The position numbers were made by a program, and so were the translations under genes. Positions 51,929 through 60,927 of a DNA stretch of 64,000 nucleotides are shown piece by piece. The first letter of the stretch is position 1; each line of letters starts with the position of its first letter. Source of the stretch: an uncultured Ardenticatenia bacterium (lineage in GTDB: Bacteria > Chloroflexota > Anaerolineae > 4572-78 > NAK82); NCBI GenBank assembly GCA_937127125.1, contig CAKZLO010000074.1, positions 46,125 to 110,124 on the forward strand, written 5' to 3'. Below the pieces are notes generated by a model that saw only the letters and a program-made list of their open reading frames with translations, was not told the DNA's origin and ran no database searches.

Positions 51929-53287
51929 ATGAAATGGTTCCTTATTTTCTTAGGGCTGATGCTCGCAGTGGGCGCTTATTTCGGCTATCGCACCTTTCTA
52001 GCTCCCGTTGCGGCCACACCCACAGCAGAGGCGCAGCTGTCACCAGCTCCTAGTCCAGCTTCTGTGGTCTCTGCTGAAGGATTTGTTGTCCCAGTGCGCT
52101 GGGCCGAGCTCTCGTTCAAAGTTCCCGGGCGAGTGGAAGAAGTTTTGGTCAAGGAAGGCGATTTTGTGCGCGCGGGTCAGCTATTGGCCCGCCTTGACAA
52201 TGTTGAAGCACGAGCCGCCGTCACAGCAGCGGAAAACGCTGTGAAACAAGCTGAAGCAAGTGTCCAACAAGCTAAGGCGGACGTTCAGCAAGCGCAAACT
52301 GGGGTCGATAGAGCAAAAGCAGCGCTCGAGGTGGCAAAAGCAGCTTTAATGAGCGCACAAGCTCAGCTGGCGCAGGTCAAACGGGGCGCTACCGCTGAGC
52401 AGATTGCTCAGGCGGAAGCCGCTGTCCAGACCGCTCGTGCGCGCCTTAGTCAAGTTTTGGCAGGCGCGCGACCTGAGGATATCGAAGCGCAGGCAGCTGT
52501 TATGTTAAAAGCAGAGGCAGCCTTGCGTCAGGCACAGGCCGAATACGATAAAATTGCGTGGGCGGATAACAAGGGGGCGTCGCCGCAAGCATTGGCTTTA
52601 GAACAAGCCACACTCGACTACCAAGCAGCCAAGGCGCAGTACGAACGTCTGAAACGAGGGCCCACGCCGGAAGAAATCTCTATCGCGCGTGCAGGGGTGG
52701 CGGAAGCCGAAGCAGCCCTGGCGGTCGTAAAGGCAGGCCCAACTCCTGAACAGATTGCCGTTGCAGAAGCCGCCGTGGCTCAGGCCGAGGCGAATGTGCA
52801 GCAAGCGATGGCTGGCGTGCCTGCTGCTGAGGCAGCGGTGGTCGCAGCTGAGGCACGTTTGGCTTCTGCACAAGCAGCGTTGGAAACGGCACGTTCTAAC
52901 TTGGATACTGCTCGAGATAAGCTAGCTGATTATGAACTGACCGCTCCATTTGATGGCGTTGTATCCCAGGTCAGAGTTCGAAGTGCAGAGGTCGTAACTG
53001 CCGGTTTCCCTGTCATAAGCTTGGGTGATAATTCCGCCTGGCACGTTGATACCGATGATCTGAGCGAGTTGGATGTAGTGTTGGTCTCCATCGGGCAAGA
53101 AGCATTGGTCAGAGTTGATGCACTACCTAATCTGGAGATCGAGGGAGTGGTCACGGAAATCACACCACGTTCTGAGACAAAACGGGGAGATGTGACCTAC
53201 ACGGTCACAATTGAGCTTAAGAACGCCAATGAGCTCCCGCTACGATGGGGGATGACCGCTTTCGTGGATATTAAAGTTGGGGAATAA
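51929..53287 (+). CDS. HlyD-family membrane fusion/adaptor protein
   Basis: A 452-residue adaptor with one N-terminal membrane anchor (4-22). Split lipoyl (biotinyl-lipoyl-like) halves flank a very long Ala/Gln/Glu-rich coiled coil (about 90-340): the first half has GRVEEVLVKEGDFVRAGQLLARLD and the second YELTAPFDGVVSQVRVRSAE. The coiled coil contains four related units of the type G-x-TPEQIA-x-AEAAV-x-QAEA. Such proteins couple exporters to the outside. No ABC or RND exporter gene follows; the next gene encodes a membrane protease, so the partner is unclear. Confidence 0.83.
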   Translation: MKWFLIFLGLMLAVGAYFGYRTFLAPVAATPTAEAQLSPAPSPASVVSAEGFVVPVRWAELSFKVPGRVEEVLVKEGDFVRAGQLLARLDNVEARAAVTAAENAVKQAEASVQQAKADVQQAQTGVDRAKAALEVAKAALMSAQAQLAQVKRGATAEQIAQAEAAVQTARARLSQVLAGARPEDIEAQAAVMLKAEAALRQAQAEYDKIAWADNKGASPQALALEQATLDYQAAKAQYERLKRGPTPEEISIARAGVAEAEAALAVVKAGPTPEQIAVAEAAVAQAEANVQQAMAGVPAAEAAVVAAEARLASAQAALETARSNLDTARDKLADYELTAPFDGVVSQVRVRSAEVVTAGFPVISLGDNSAWHVDTDDLSELDVVLVSIGQEALVRVDALPNLEIEGVVTEITPRSETKRGDVTYTVTIELKNANELPLRWGMTAFVDIKVGE

Positions 53288-53326
53288 TGGTCTCGGTTGG
53301 TCTATGCAAAGGGTGAACGAGGTTAG

Positions 53327-54196
53327 ATGGGAATATTGACATTACCGCTATACTACTTACTTGAGGTGCTCAAGTGGTTGGTCCTGGCACGTGTGCTTGT
53401 GACATGGCTGCCCATGTTTGGGCTATATATTGGCACGCGTAACCCTATCGTGCGTGTCCTTTTTCAGGTCACTGATCCGTTATTGATCCCTCTGCGCCGC
53501 TTCAGTCAGGTGGGCAGTTTGGATCTTAGCCCCCTGATCGCTTTCTTCCTGATCGGTCTTGTGCAGAACTTCTTGTTGGGGCGTCCACTGTCGCAGATCC
53601 TAGCGTTTGCCGTTGCTTTGTTGGTGGCTTTCTCGGTGCACGAGTGTGCCCATGCGTGGGCAGCTTTGCAGATGGGTGATTCAACGGCGTATGATCAAGG
53701 TCGATTGACATTGGATCCGCGCAAGCATTTGGATGTACTAGGAGCTATTATGGTGCTGGCGGTCGGGTTTGGATGGGCCAAGCCAGTGCCGGTCAATCCG
53801 TATCGACTGCGTAATGGGCCCAAGACAGGTATGGCGCTGGTGGCCTTATCAGGCCCTCTGTCCAATCTGGCGATGGCATTTGTCGCAGCGGTTCCGGTCA
53901 AGTTGGGGTTCGTTGTGCCTATGTACTACTCTCAGTACATTCCTGATCCCTACCAAGTTGTGTTCACCTTCGTATTCTTGAACGTGGTGCTCGCTATTTT
54001 CAACGCGTTGCCGATTGCACCCTTAGATGGTTTTAGCATCCTTTACGGGGTGCTGCCTTATCCAGCCTCTGAGTCGTTTAAGAGGCTGGAGCCTTTTGGC
54101 CCGGTTATTCTGCTGCTCTTGGTTTTCCTGGGGGGCGGTCTGTTCAGCACTTTAGTGATGACGCCAGCTCGGTTGATAGTTGGGCTGATAACTTGA
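53327..54196 (+). CDS. YggT domain fused to M50 (site-2) protease
   Basis: A 289-residue membrane protein of two recognisable parts. Residues 1-82 match YggT proteins: a hydrophobic helix, then NPIVRVLFQVTDPLLIPLRRF and LDLSPLIAFFLIGL. Residues about 92-289 match site-2 proteases: HECAH with His105, Glu106 and His109, GWAKPVPVNP, ALSGPLSNLAMA, and PIAPLDG with Asp234 as the third metal ligand. The frame is continuous across the junction with no internal start signal that I can see. Site-2 proteases cut membrane-embedded substrates in signalling. Confidence 0.85.
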   Translation: MGILTLPLYYLLEVLKWLVLARVLVTWLPMFGLYIGTRNPIVRVLFQVTDPLLIPLRRFSQVGSLDLSPLIAFFLIGLVQNFLLGRPLSQILAFAVALLVAFSVHECAHAWAALQMGDSTAYDQGRLTLDPRKHLDVLGAIMVLAVGFGWAKPVPVNPYRLRNGPKTGMALVALSGPLSNLAMAFVAAVPVKLGFVVPMYYSQYIPDPYQVVFTFVFLNVVLAIFNALPIAPLDGFSILYGVLPYPASESFKRLEPFGPVILLLLVFLGGGLFSTLVMTPARLIVGLIT

Positions 54197-54209
54197 GACG
54201 AGGTGGGAA

Positions 54210-55169
54210 ATGGCAGAAAAGGTGCAAATTACTATTCTGGGTACTGGATGCATCGGTACGTCCATAGGGTTGGCCCTACACCGTGCGACGCAACCTGTTG
54301 AGATAGTGGGACATGACAAGAGCATCGAGCATGCCAACATTGCACACAAGATGAAAGCGATCGACAGGAGCGACTGGAACCTTATCAATGCATGTGAGAA
54401 TGCTGACCTCATCATTTTGGCGCTTCCATTACATGCTATCGAAGAGACACTAACCATCATTGCCCCATATCTCAAAGAAGGTTGTGTGATCACCGACACC
54501 GCTGTGCTCAAGCAAAAGGTTTTGGCAATTGCGGAGCGACTATTGCCGGCTACGGTGAACTTTGTAGGTGGCAATCCCTTGGTAAACGCTCCTGCTTCTG
54601 GACCGCAGGCTGCCAGCGCAAGTCTCTTCGAGGGATGTCTGTATTGTGTGACTCCATCGCAAAGTGCCCATCCCGAGGCTGTTCATCTAGTCTCTAGTCT
54701 TGTTACCTTGTTAGGTGCCAGGCCGTTTTATCTCGATGCAGCCGAACATGATGGTCTGATGGCTGGCGCTCTTCACTTGCCTCGATTGCTGGCTGTAGCT
54801 CTCTGGCAGAGTGCGACAACCGATTGTGGTTGGCGTGATATGCGCAAGCTGATCGGAGGAAGCTACAATGCAATAGGCAACCTGATAGGAGAGGATGCGG
54901 ATGTCTTATGCGATGAGCTGCTCTCCAATCGATCTCACCTGTTGTCATGGCTGGACGCTTATGTGGACCAACTCAAGACGATACGAGAGTTGCTCTCAGA
55001 GGGGATGTCCGAACCACTCATGAGGAAAGGCGAACAGGCGATTGAGGCGCGGCGTCGATGGCTGGCAGACCAGCGCAGGCTGTTCTCGGAGGAGCTCCCT
55101 ACGCCCCCGATTGAAAAGCCCAACTTGCTCCACCATATCTTGCCCCGAAGACTCATCGAAAGGCGTTGA
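54210..55169 (+). CDS. Prephenate dehydrogenase family protein
   Basis: A 319-residue TyrA-like dehydrogenase. It has an N-terminal Rossmann fold with ILGTGCIGTSIGLALH, then ADLIILALPLHAIEETLTIIAP, VITDTAVLKQKVL, and FVGGNPL in place of the usual (G)xHP(M/L) motif. The C-terminal helical dimer domain contains AAEHDGLMAGALHLPRLLA. The missing His of the G-x-H-P motif (Asn-Pro here) may alter function, so use of another substrate is possible. It starts 13 bases after the protease gene. Confidence 0.75.
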   Translation: MAEKVQITILGTGCIGTSIGLALHRATQPVEIVGHDKSIEHANIAHKMKAIDRSDWNLINACENADLIILALPLHAIEETLTIIAPYLKEGCVITDTAVLKQKVLAIAERLLPATVNFVGGNPLVNAPASGPQAASASLFEGCLYCVTPSQSAHPEAVHLVSSLVTLLGARPFYLDAAEHDGLMAGALHLPRLLAVALWQSATTDCGWRDMRKLIGGSYNAIGNLIGEDADVLCDELLSNRSHLLSWLDAYVDQLKTIRELLSEGMSEPLMRKGEQAIEARRRWLADQRRLFSEELPTPPIEKPNLLHHILPRRLIERR

Positions 55170-55262
55170 TGCTCTCATAGTCGAAAGCTAAGGCGATACA
55201 TCCAGCAGCCACTTCAGCCACGATCGCTTAGCACCATCTAGAATAACAGCAAACTGGCAAGG

Positions 55263-55631
55263 TCAGATCAGTCGGCTCAGGTCTTCTGCAGCGCGTCTCA
55301 TGTCCAGGAAGATCAAACCCAGCTTCGCTTCGCTGCGAGCTAGGGCGGTCAAAACAGCCTCCTCGCCCACCGACATAAGAATCACATAGCCGTTTTTGCC
55401 CCGGATGAAAACCTGTTCTAAGGCTCCTCGCCTCAGTTCACTGGCTATCCGCTCGCCCAGTGAAAGCATCGCTGCTGACATAGCTGATACTCGATCTTCT
55501 TCCACATCCGCCGGTAGTGAAGACGCCATAATGAGTCCATCAATACTTACCACCGCGGAAGCTTCGATGTCAGCACTGCTCGCCTGCAAGTCTTTAAGTC
55601 GTGAGATCATCATCTCCGTGCGTGATGGCAT
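55263..55631 (-). CDS. Roadblock/LC7 domain protein
   Basis: A 122-residue single-domain roadblock/LC7 protein. Visible features are a first helix (MISRLKDLQASSADIEAS), the strand pair AVVSIDGLIMASSLP and a central helix DRVSAMSAAMLSLGERIASELRRG, then VFIRGKNGYVILMSVG and LTALARSEAKLGLIFLDMRRA. These proteins regulate small Ras-like GTPases such as MglA. No GTPase gene is adjacent. It is transcribed alone from the minus strand. Confidence 0.88.
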   Translation of the reverse strand: MPSRTEMMISRLKDLQASSADIEASAVVSIDGLIMASSLPADVEEDRVSAMSAAMLSLGERIASELRRGALEQVFIRGKNGYVILMSVGEEAVLTALARSEAKLGLIFLDMRRAAEDLSRLI

Positions 55632-55703
55632 AAGGATCCTGCTCCTTTCGTCCTGAGATGTGGCGGAAGATCTGATCCATTCGCTGAGGCATCTCTAAAT
55701 TTA

Positions 55704-55732
55704 ATCATATCATCTACATTCAAATATGTCAA
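55704..55732 (-). promoter_or_regulatory. Minus-strand promoter for the roadblock gene
   Basis: On the minus strand, TTGACA (55732-55727) and TATGAT (55709-55704), 17 bases apart, are located about 75 bases before the roadblock start. Confidence 0.65.
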
Positions 55733-55758
55733 CCTGCACTCATAATCTGCCAACATTT

Positions 55759-55788
55759 TTGCTTTGTTATATGGTTCTAGTGTATAAA
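55759..55788 (+). promoter_or_regulatory. Possible promoter for bacterioferritin
   Basis: TTGCTT (55759-55764) and TATAAA (55783-55788) with an 18-base spacer. A bulged hairpin (AGAGAATACCAC/GTGGTTCTCT, 55838-55860) follows in the leader. No Fur box was seen. Confidence 0.4.
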
Positions 55789-55920
55789 ACAGTTGAGTTT
55801 GCCCAGATGGACAGATGTTCGGTTAGTGCTTGGTTGGAGAGAATACCACTGTGGTTCTCTTCTATGTATTTAGGGTATCATTAAGCATCAGTGCAAAGTG
55901 AGAAAACAAAGGAGGAAGCT

Positions 55921-56388
55921 ATGAAAGGAAATGATGCCGTCATCGCAAAGCTCAACGACCTGCTAGCCGATGAGCTGACAGCTATCAACCAGTACATGGT
56001 GCACGCAGAAATGTGCGAGAATTGGGGCTATGAGAAACTGAGCGACGCCATTGAAAAGAGAGCTATCGTCGAAATGCGGCATGCCGAGAAGCTCATTGCT
56101 CGCATCCTCTTCTTGGAAGGTCACCCCATCGTAAGTAACCTGAAGAAAATCAATATTGGCGCGGACGTACCGGCCATGCACAAGAACGATCTCGAGTCGG
56201 AATACGATGCAGTGAAATCCTACACGGATGGCATCAAGCTCACAATGGAATTAGGCGATGTCGGCAGCCATGAGCTGCTTGAGTCGATCTTGATGGATGA
56301 AGAAGGTCACGTTGACTGGCTAGAGGCACAGCTGGATCAGATCAACCAGATGGGTCTCCAGGTATACCTGTCGGAGCAGATCAGTTAA
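55921..56388 (+). CDS. bfr: Bacterioferritin
   Basis: A 155-residue bacterioferritin, a 24-subunit iron storage shell. The ferroxidase ligands are in place: Glu18 (ADELTAINQY), Glu51 and His54 (IVEMRHAE), and a second E-x-x-H in LMDEEGHVDWLE. Met52, the heme ligand between subunits, is present, so this is a heme-binding Bfr and not a plain ferritin. AAGGAGG precedes the ATG at 55921. It is monocistronic and ends at a strong terminator. Confidence 0.94.
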   Translation: MKGNDAVIAKLNDLLADELTAINQYMVHAEMCENWGYEKLSDAIEKRAIVEMRHAEKLIARILFLEGHPIVSNLKKINIGADVPAMHKNDLESEYDAVKSYTDGIKLTMELGDVGSHELLESILMDEEGHVDWLEAQLDQINQMGLQVYLSEQIS

Positions 56389-56418
56389 CACTGGTCAGCG
56401 CTCCTCCGCGGGAAATAG

Positions 56419-56455
56419 AACTATGCCGCCCAGTAAGATGGGCGGCATAGTTTTT
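56419..56455 (+). terminator. Rho-independent terminator of bfr
   Basis: AACTATGCCGCCCA (56419-56432) and its complement (56439-56452) form a 14-bp stem with loop GTAAGA, followed by TTTTT. Confidence 0.93.
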
Positions 56456-56577
56456 CGCTACACACAGAGGACTTGGGCGTGAATTAAAGTGTTCTTGACT
56501 CTGACCACCCATCCGGGTTCTTTCGAAAAAAAACCTTTCAACTATTCTAGCGACCCAACGGGCCACTCTGGAGCTCC

Positions 56578-57057
56578 TCACTCTGGACATTGGATGGTAA
56601 TAAAGTCTAGATACTCCAGCGCTTCTTGTATGAGAGTCTTATCATCACCATGGTTCACTGAGCAAGCAGATTGAGGGGTGCCGTACCGATCGAGGACAAA
56701 CACCATAATCTGATGCTGAGTTACCGGCTTTCGCAGCAGCTTAGCATAGTCGCTTCGTACGGTTCCCTGTTGGTCCCACACTAAACGTAGAGATGGTGGC
56801 AAGGATCTTCGCGCAACCGTTCCAGGAGGCTGAACAATCAACACCCGAGCATCTACATCATCCAGCTCCCGAGACCGTGCAATCAACTGCTCAACCATCA
56901 TGCTGCAGAACTGACAAGTATCCAGTGCGTGCAAGAACAGAAGCACCAGATGATGTTTTCCCCTAAAGTCACCTGTTGTGACCGTTTCACCTTCTGTATC
57001 TACCAATGGAACCGGCAAGGCCGGCAAGGCATCGTGGCCGAAATGCTGCCAATTCAT
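56578..57057 (-). CDS. Peroxiredoxin/redoxin-like protein
   Basis: A 159-residue thioredoxin-fold protein of the AhpC/TSA-redoxin group. It has LPALPVPLVDTEGETVTTGDFRGKHHLVLLFLHA at the N-terminus (two consecutive segments), a CQFC motif at the usual active-site position, and LRLVWDQQGTVRSDYA then VFVLDRYGTPQSA. A Cys-x-x-Cys in place of the lone peroxidatic Cys fits either a thiol reductase or an atypical peroxiredoxin. The ATG at 57057 has GGAGG six bases upstream. No signal peptide. Confidence 0.75.
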   Translation of the reverse strand: MNWQHFGHDALPALPVPLVDTEGETVTTGDFRGKHHLVLLFLHALDTCQFCSMMVEQLIARSRELDDVDARVLIVQPPGTVARRSLPPSLRLVWDQQGTVRSDYAKLLRKPVTQHQIMVFVLDRYGTPQSACSVNHGDDKTLIQEALEYLDFITIQCPE

Positions 57058-57172
57058 TGTTGCCCTCCTCGAGTGTCTCACATCCAGACCCTAATCTATT
57101 TGCTGGTCGGAAGCCATCCTTTCGGTATTGTTCATTAGTTTTGCACAATTTTATATCACATTATATGAAGAT

Positions 57173-57201
57173 TTGACAAAGTAAAAATCCTATGCTATTA
57201 T
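57173..57201 (+). promoter_or_regulatory. Promoter of the ilv-leu operon
   Basis: TTGACA (57173-57178) and TATTAT (57196-57201) with a 17-base spacer. Transcription would start near 57208, about 40 bases before the leader peptide start. Confidence 0.75.
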
Positions 57202-57246
57202 GGTGTTTGATATTATTGTGATTTACCCGCAGTATAGGGATCAAGG

Positions 57247-57339
57247 ATGAAAGGGTCAATCATCCCGGTCGTTTGCAGCATTATTATCCTCATTGTAGTA
57301 CTCCTTATTGGGAGCACACCTATGCTGCTGGGAGGATGA
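57247..57339 (+). CDS. Branched-chain leader peptide of the ilv-leu attenuator
   Basis: A 30-codon frame, ATG 57247 to TGA 57337-57339. Sixteen of 30 residues are Ile (7), Val (4) or Leu (5), including the run SIIILIVVLLIG, the expected composition of an ilv leader peptide. AGGG seven bases upstream of the ATG may be a weak ribosome site. The last codons (57328-57335) are perfectly complementary to the left arm of the downstream terminator. Stalling at the Ile/Val/Leu codons would free this segment for antitermination; completion would cover it and permit termination. A small single-TM protein is the alternative reading. Confidence 0.78.
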   Translation: MKGSIIPVVCSIIILIVVLLIGSTPMLLGG

Positions 57340-57405
57340 TGTGCAGCTGGAGCTTACACAGGATTAGAATGACGAGGGCCTCCCAGACACGGGAGGCCCT
57401 TCGAT
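57328..57405 (+). terminator. Attenuator: mutually exclusive antiterminator and terminator
   Basis: Terminator stem: AGGGCCTCCC (57375-57384) with GGGAGGCCCT (57391-57400), loop AGACAC, followed by TCGATTT. Antiterminator: CTGGGAGG (57328-57335) with CCTCCCAG (57379-57386), which uses the left arm of the terminator. The two structures cannot coexist. The leader peptide stop codon lies directly after the first antiterminator strand. Confidence 0.8.
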
Positions 57406-57573
57406 TTATCTCTAAACTTATTGGCAGTGATCGATCGGTGCATTAGGAGTTTCAGCTGGGATCTGGTAAGGAAGCACGAGGACGTCCTGGTTGCTGAGGC
57501 ATAGCGTACGGCTACTAACTTGCGGAGATGAGATTCCCGAATTCTCTCATAATTGCTTGGAGGAGGTGCGATA

Positions 57574-59289
57574 ATGGCAGAGAAGAAAAGCGGAGCACAA
57601 ATAGTGTGGGAAAGTTTGTTGCGAGAAGGGGTAGAAGTGGTATTCGGTCTACCTGGTGGAGCGACATTGCCTATCTATGATGCACTGGCCAAGTATGAAT
57701 ATCCGATTCGTCACGTGCTGGTAACTCATGAGCAAGGCGCTGCCCATATGGCTGATGGTTATGGGCGTGCAACCGGCCGCGTAGGAGTTTGTATGGCTAC
57801 CTCAGGACCGGGAGCTACTAATCTGACAACTGGCCTGGCAACCGCGTACATGGATTCCTCGCCAGTGGTAGCCATTACCGGTCAGGTGCCAACGTCTCTG
57901 CTAGGGCGCGATGGTTTCCAAGAAGCAGATATACACGGCGTCACTATGACCATCACCAAGCATAATTACCTTGTTACAGATGTGCGTGCCCTGGCCCAGG
58001 TAATTAAGGAAGCATTTTACATCGCGCGCACAGGCCGACCCGGTCCTGTCCTGATTGACATCTGTAAGGATGTCCAGCAAGCAGAGACCGAGTATGTCTA
58101 CCCCGATGAGGTCAACCTTCCGGGCTATCGACCCACATTGACCGCTGCCGATCCGGACGCCATCTCTCGGGCAGCTCATCTTCTCAATCTAGCTGAGCGC
58201 CCCATTATTTTGGCTGGACATGGGGTGATCATCGCCAATGCCGAGGATGAACTGATCCACCTGGCTGAGAAAGCGCATATTCCTGTGGCAACCAGCCTGT
58301 TGGGCATTGGTGCCATTCCACAGACTCATCCTCTCTCCATAGGCTGGGGTGGCATGCACGGGGAGGCCTTTACGAACTATGCATTGCAAGAGAGCGATGT
58401 GATGCTGGTGGTCGGCGCCCGCTTGGACGACCGGCTTACTGGTGCCTTCAGCACTTTCGCGCCCAAAGCCCGAATCATCCATCTCGACCTGGATCCTGCC
58501 GAGCTCGGCAAGAATCTGCGCATCGACATTCCCTTAGTCGGAGACGCAAAGTTGACCTTGCGGGAGCTGATTCCACTGGTGGAGCCCAACCAACACACCT
58601 CCTGGATGGAACAAATCGCCGAATGGAAGCGGGATACCGACCGGCGCGACCTGCTGGCTCAGGAAACTGACGATCTGGTACCACCCTTCATTGTCCGGCA
58701 GCTGTGGCATTTGACAGACGGGGGTAACTGCATCGTGGTGACCGATGTGGGGCAACATCAGATGTGGGAAGCTCAGTACTTCCTGCATGTCAAGCGCAGA
58801 GGGCTGTTCACCTCAGGAGGCTTGGGCACCATGGGATTCGCATTGCCGGCAGCCATCGGTGTTCAGCTAGGCCGCCCCAATGAGACGGTCTGGGTGATCG
58901 CTGGTGATGGGGGGTTCCAGATGACCATGGGTGAACTGTCAACAGTTGCCAAAGAAGGACTACCCCTCAAGATTGCGATCTTCAATAATGGCTACTTGGG
59001 AATGGTGCGTCAGTGGCAAGACGTCTTCTACAACAAGCGATATGCAAGCACAGCACTCTACAACCCCGATTTCGTCAAGATCGCCGACGCGTACGGCATC
59101 CCTGCTACACGGGTAACCGATAGGGCTGGCGTGGCAACAGCTATCCGCCAAGCACAGGCGCACAATGGGCCTTTCCTGATCGACTTTAGAGTTGAGCCCT
59201 TCACAAACGTCTATCCTATGGTGGCACCCGGCAAGAGCAATGCCGACATGATTCGGCGTCCGCTGCCCGCAGAAGTTGAAGAAGAGTGA
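57574..59289 (+). CDS. ilvB: Acetolactate synthase large subunit
   Basis: A 571-residue thiamine-diphosphate enzyme that makes acetolactate and acetohydroxybutyrate, the first common step of Ile, Val and Leu synthesis. It has [16 protein letters not shown] with [20 protein letters not shown] (catalytic Glu), [24 protein letters not shown], and a C-terminal ThDP motif starting at Gly444-Asp445-Gly446 ([12 protein letters not shown] to NNG). GGAGGAGGTG lies six bases before the ATG at 57574. It heads ilvB-ilvN-ilvC-leuA-leuC and is preceded by an attenuator. Confidence 0.96.
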   Translation: MAEKKSGAQIVWESLLREGVEVVFGLPGGATLPIYDALAKYEYPIRHVLVTHEQGAAHMADGYGRATGRVGVCMATSGPGATNLTTGLATAYMDSSPVVAITGQVPTSLLGRDGFQEADIHGVTMTITKHNYLVTDVRALAQVIKEAFYIARTGRPGPVLIDICKDVQQAETEYVYPDEVNLPGYRPTLTAADPDAISRAAHLLNLAERPIILAGHGVIIANAEDELIHLAEKAHIPVATSLLGIGAIPQTHPLSIGWGGMHGEAFTNYALQESDVMLVVGARLDDRLTGAFSTFAPKARIIHLDLDPAELGKNLRIDIPLVGDAKLTLRELIPLVEPNQHTSWMEQIAEWKRDTDRRDLLAQETDDLVPPFIVRQLWHLTDGGNCIVVTDVGQHQMWEAQYFLHVKRRGLFTSGGLGTMGFALPAAIGVQLGRPNETVWVIAGDGGFQMTMGELSTVAKEGLPLKIAIFNNGYLGMVRQWQDVFYNKRYASTALYNPDFVKIADAYGIPATRVTDRAGVATAIRQAQAHNGPFLIDFRVEPFTNVYPMVAPGKSNADMIRRPLPAEVEEE

Positions 59290-59298
59290 GGGAGGACT

Positions 59299-59811
59299 AT
59301 GAAGCACACAATCATCGCGTGGATGGAGGACAAGCCCGGTGTGCTCAGCCGGGTGGCAGGCTTGTTTCGCAGGCGCAACTTCAACATTGAGAGCTTGACG
59401 GTAGGCCATAGCGAGACTCCTGGTATCAGCCGCATGACATTTGTTGTGGATGGAGATGATCGACAGATTTATCAGGTGCAAGCCCAGCTGTTCAAGCTGA
59501 TCAATGTGACAGCAATCGAGGATGTCACCCATGAACCGACCGTGATCCGCGAGCTTGCCCTGATCAAGGTGCGAGCAGACAATACCAACCGAGCGGAGAT
59601 TATCCAGCTAGTGGATATATATCGTGCGAACATCGTGGATGTCGATGTCGACTCGCTCATCATCCAAATTGCTGGTTCACAGGAGCGCATCGATTCGCTT
59701 GTCAAGTTGTTAAGTAATTTTGGAATTCTAGAAATGGTGCGCACTGGACAAGTAGCGATGGTGCGTGGCGGTAACACAAGGCCTCCGGTTCGGCACAACG
59801 GAGTGTCGTGA
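59299..59811 (+). CDS. ilvN: Acetolactate synthase small (regulatory) subunit
   Basis: A 170-residue regulatory subunit with an N-terminal ACT domain ([34 protein letters not shown] in two parts) that binds valine for feedback control, and a C-terminal ACT-like domain ending [17 protein letters not shown]. It lies nine bases after ilvB and has a normal length for the long IlvH-type subunit. Confidence 0.95.
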   Translation: MKHTIIAWMEDKPGVLSRVAGLFRRRNFNIESLTVGHSETPGISRMTFVVDGDDRQIYQVQAQLFKLINVTAIEDVTHEPTVIRELALIKVRADNTNRAEIIQLVDIYRANIVDVDVDSLIIQIAGSQERIDSLVKLLSNFGILEMVRTGQVAMVRGGNTRPPVRHNGVS

Positions 59812-59884
59812 TCGAACAAGTTGTAGTATTATCTATATATTCTGTATCCCCAAGAAATCCTTTCCATCGAGCAAGGAGACATAG

Positions 59885-60898
<1,014 letters not shown>

Positions 60899-60927
60899 GT
60901 GCAATGTCACAACAGGGAGGGAGCCTC

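Noticed and set aside
52290..52900. Repeats in the HlyD-like gene considered as DNA repeats
   Set aside because: They are diverged at the DNA level and best explained as coiled-coil protein repeats.
57247..57339. Small membrane protein as the sole explanation of the 30-codon frame
   Set aside because: The Ile/Val/Leu content, the position before ilvB, and the complementarity to the terminator arm fit an attenuator leader better.
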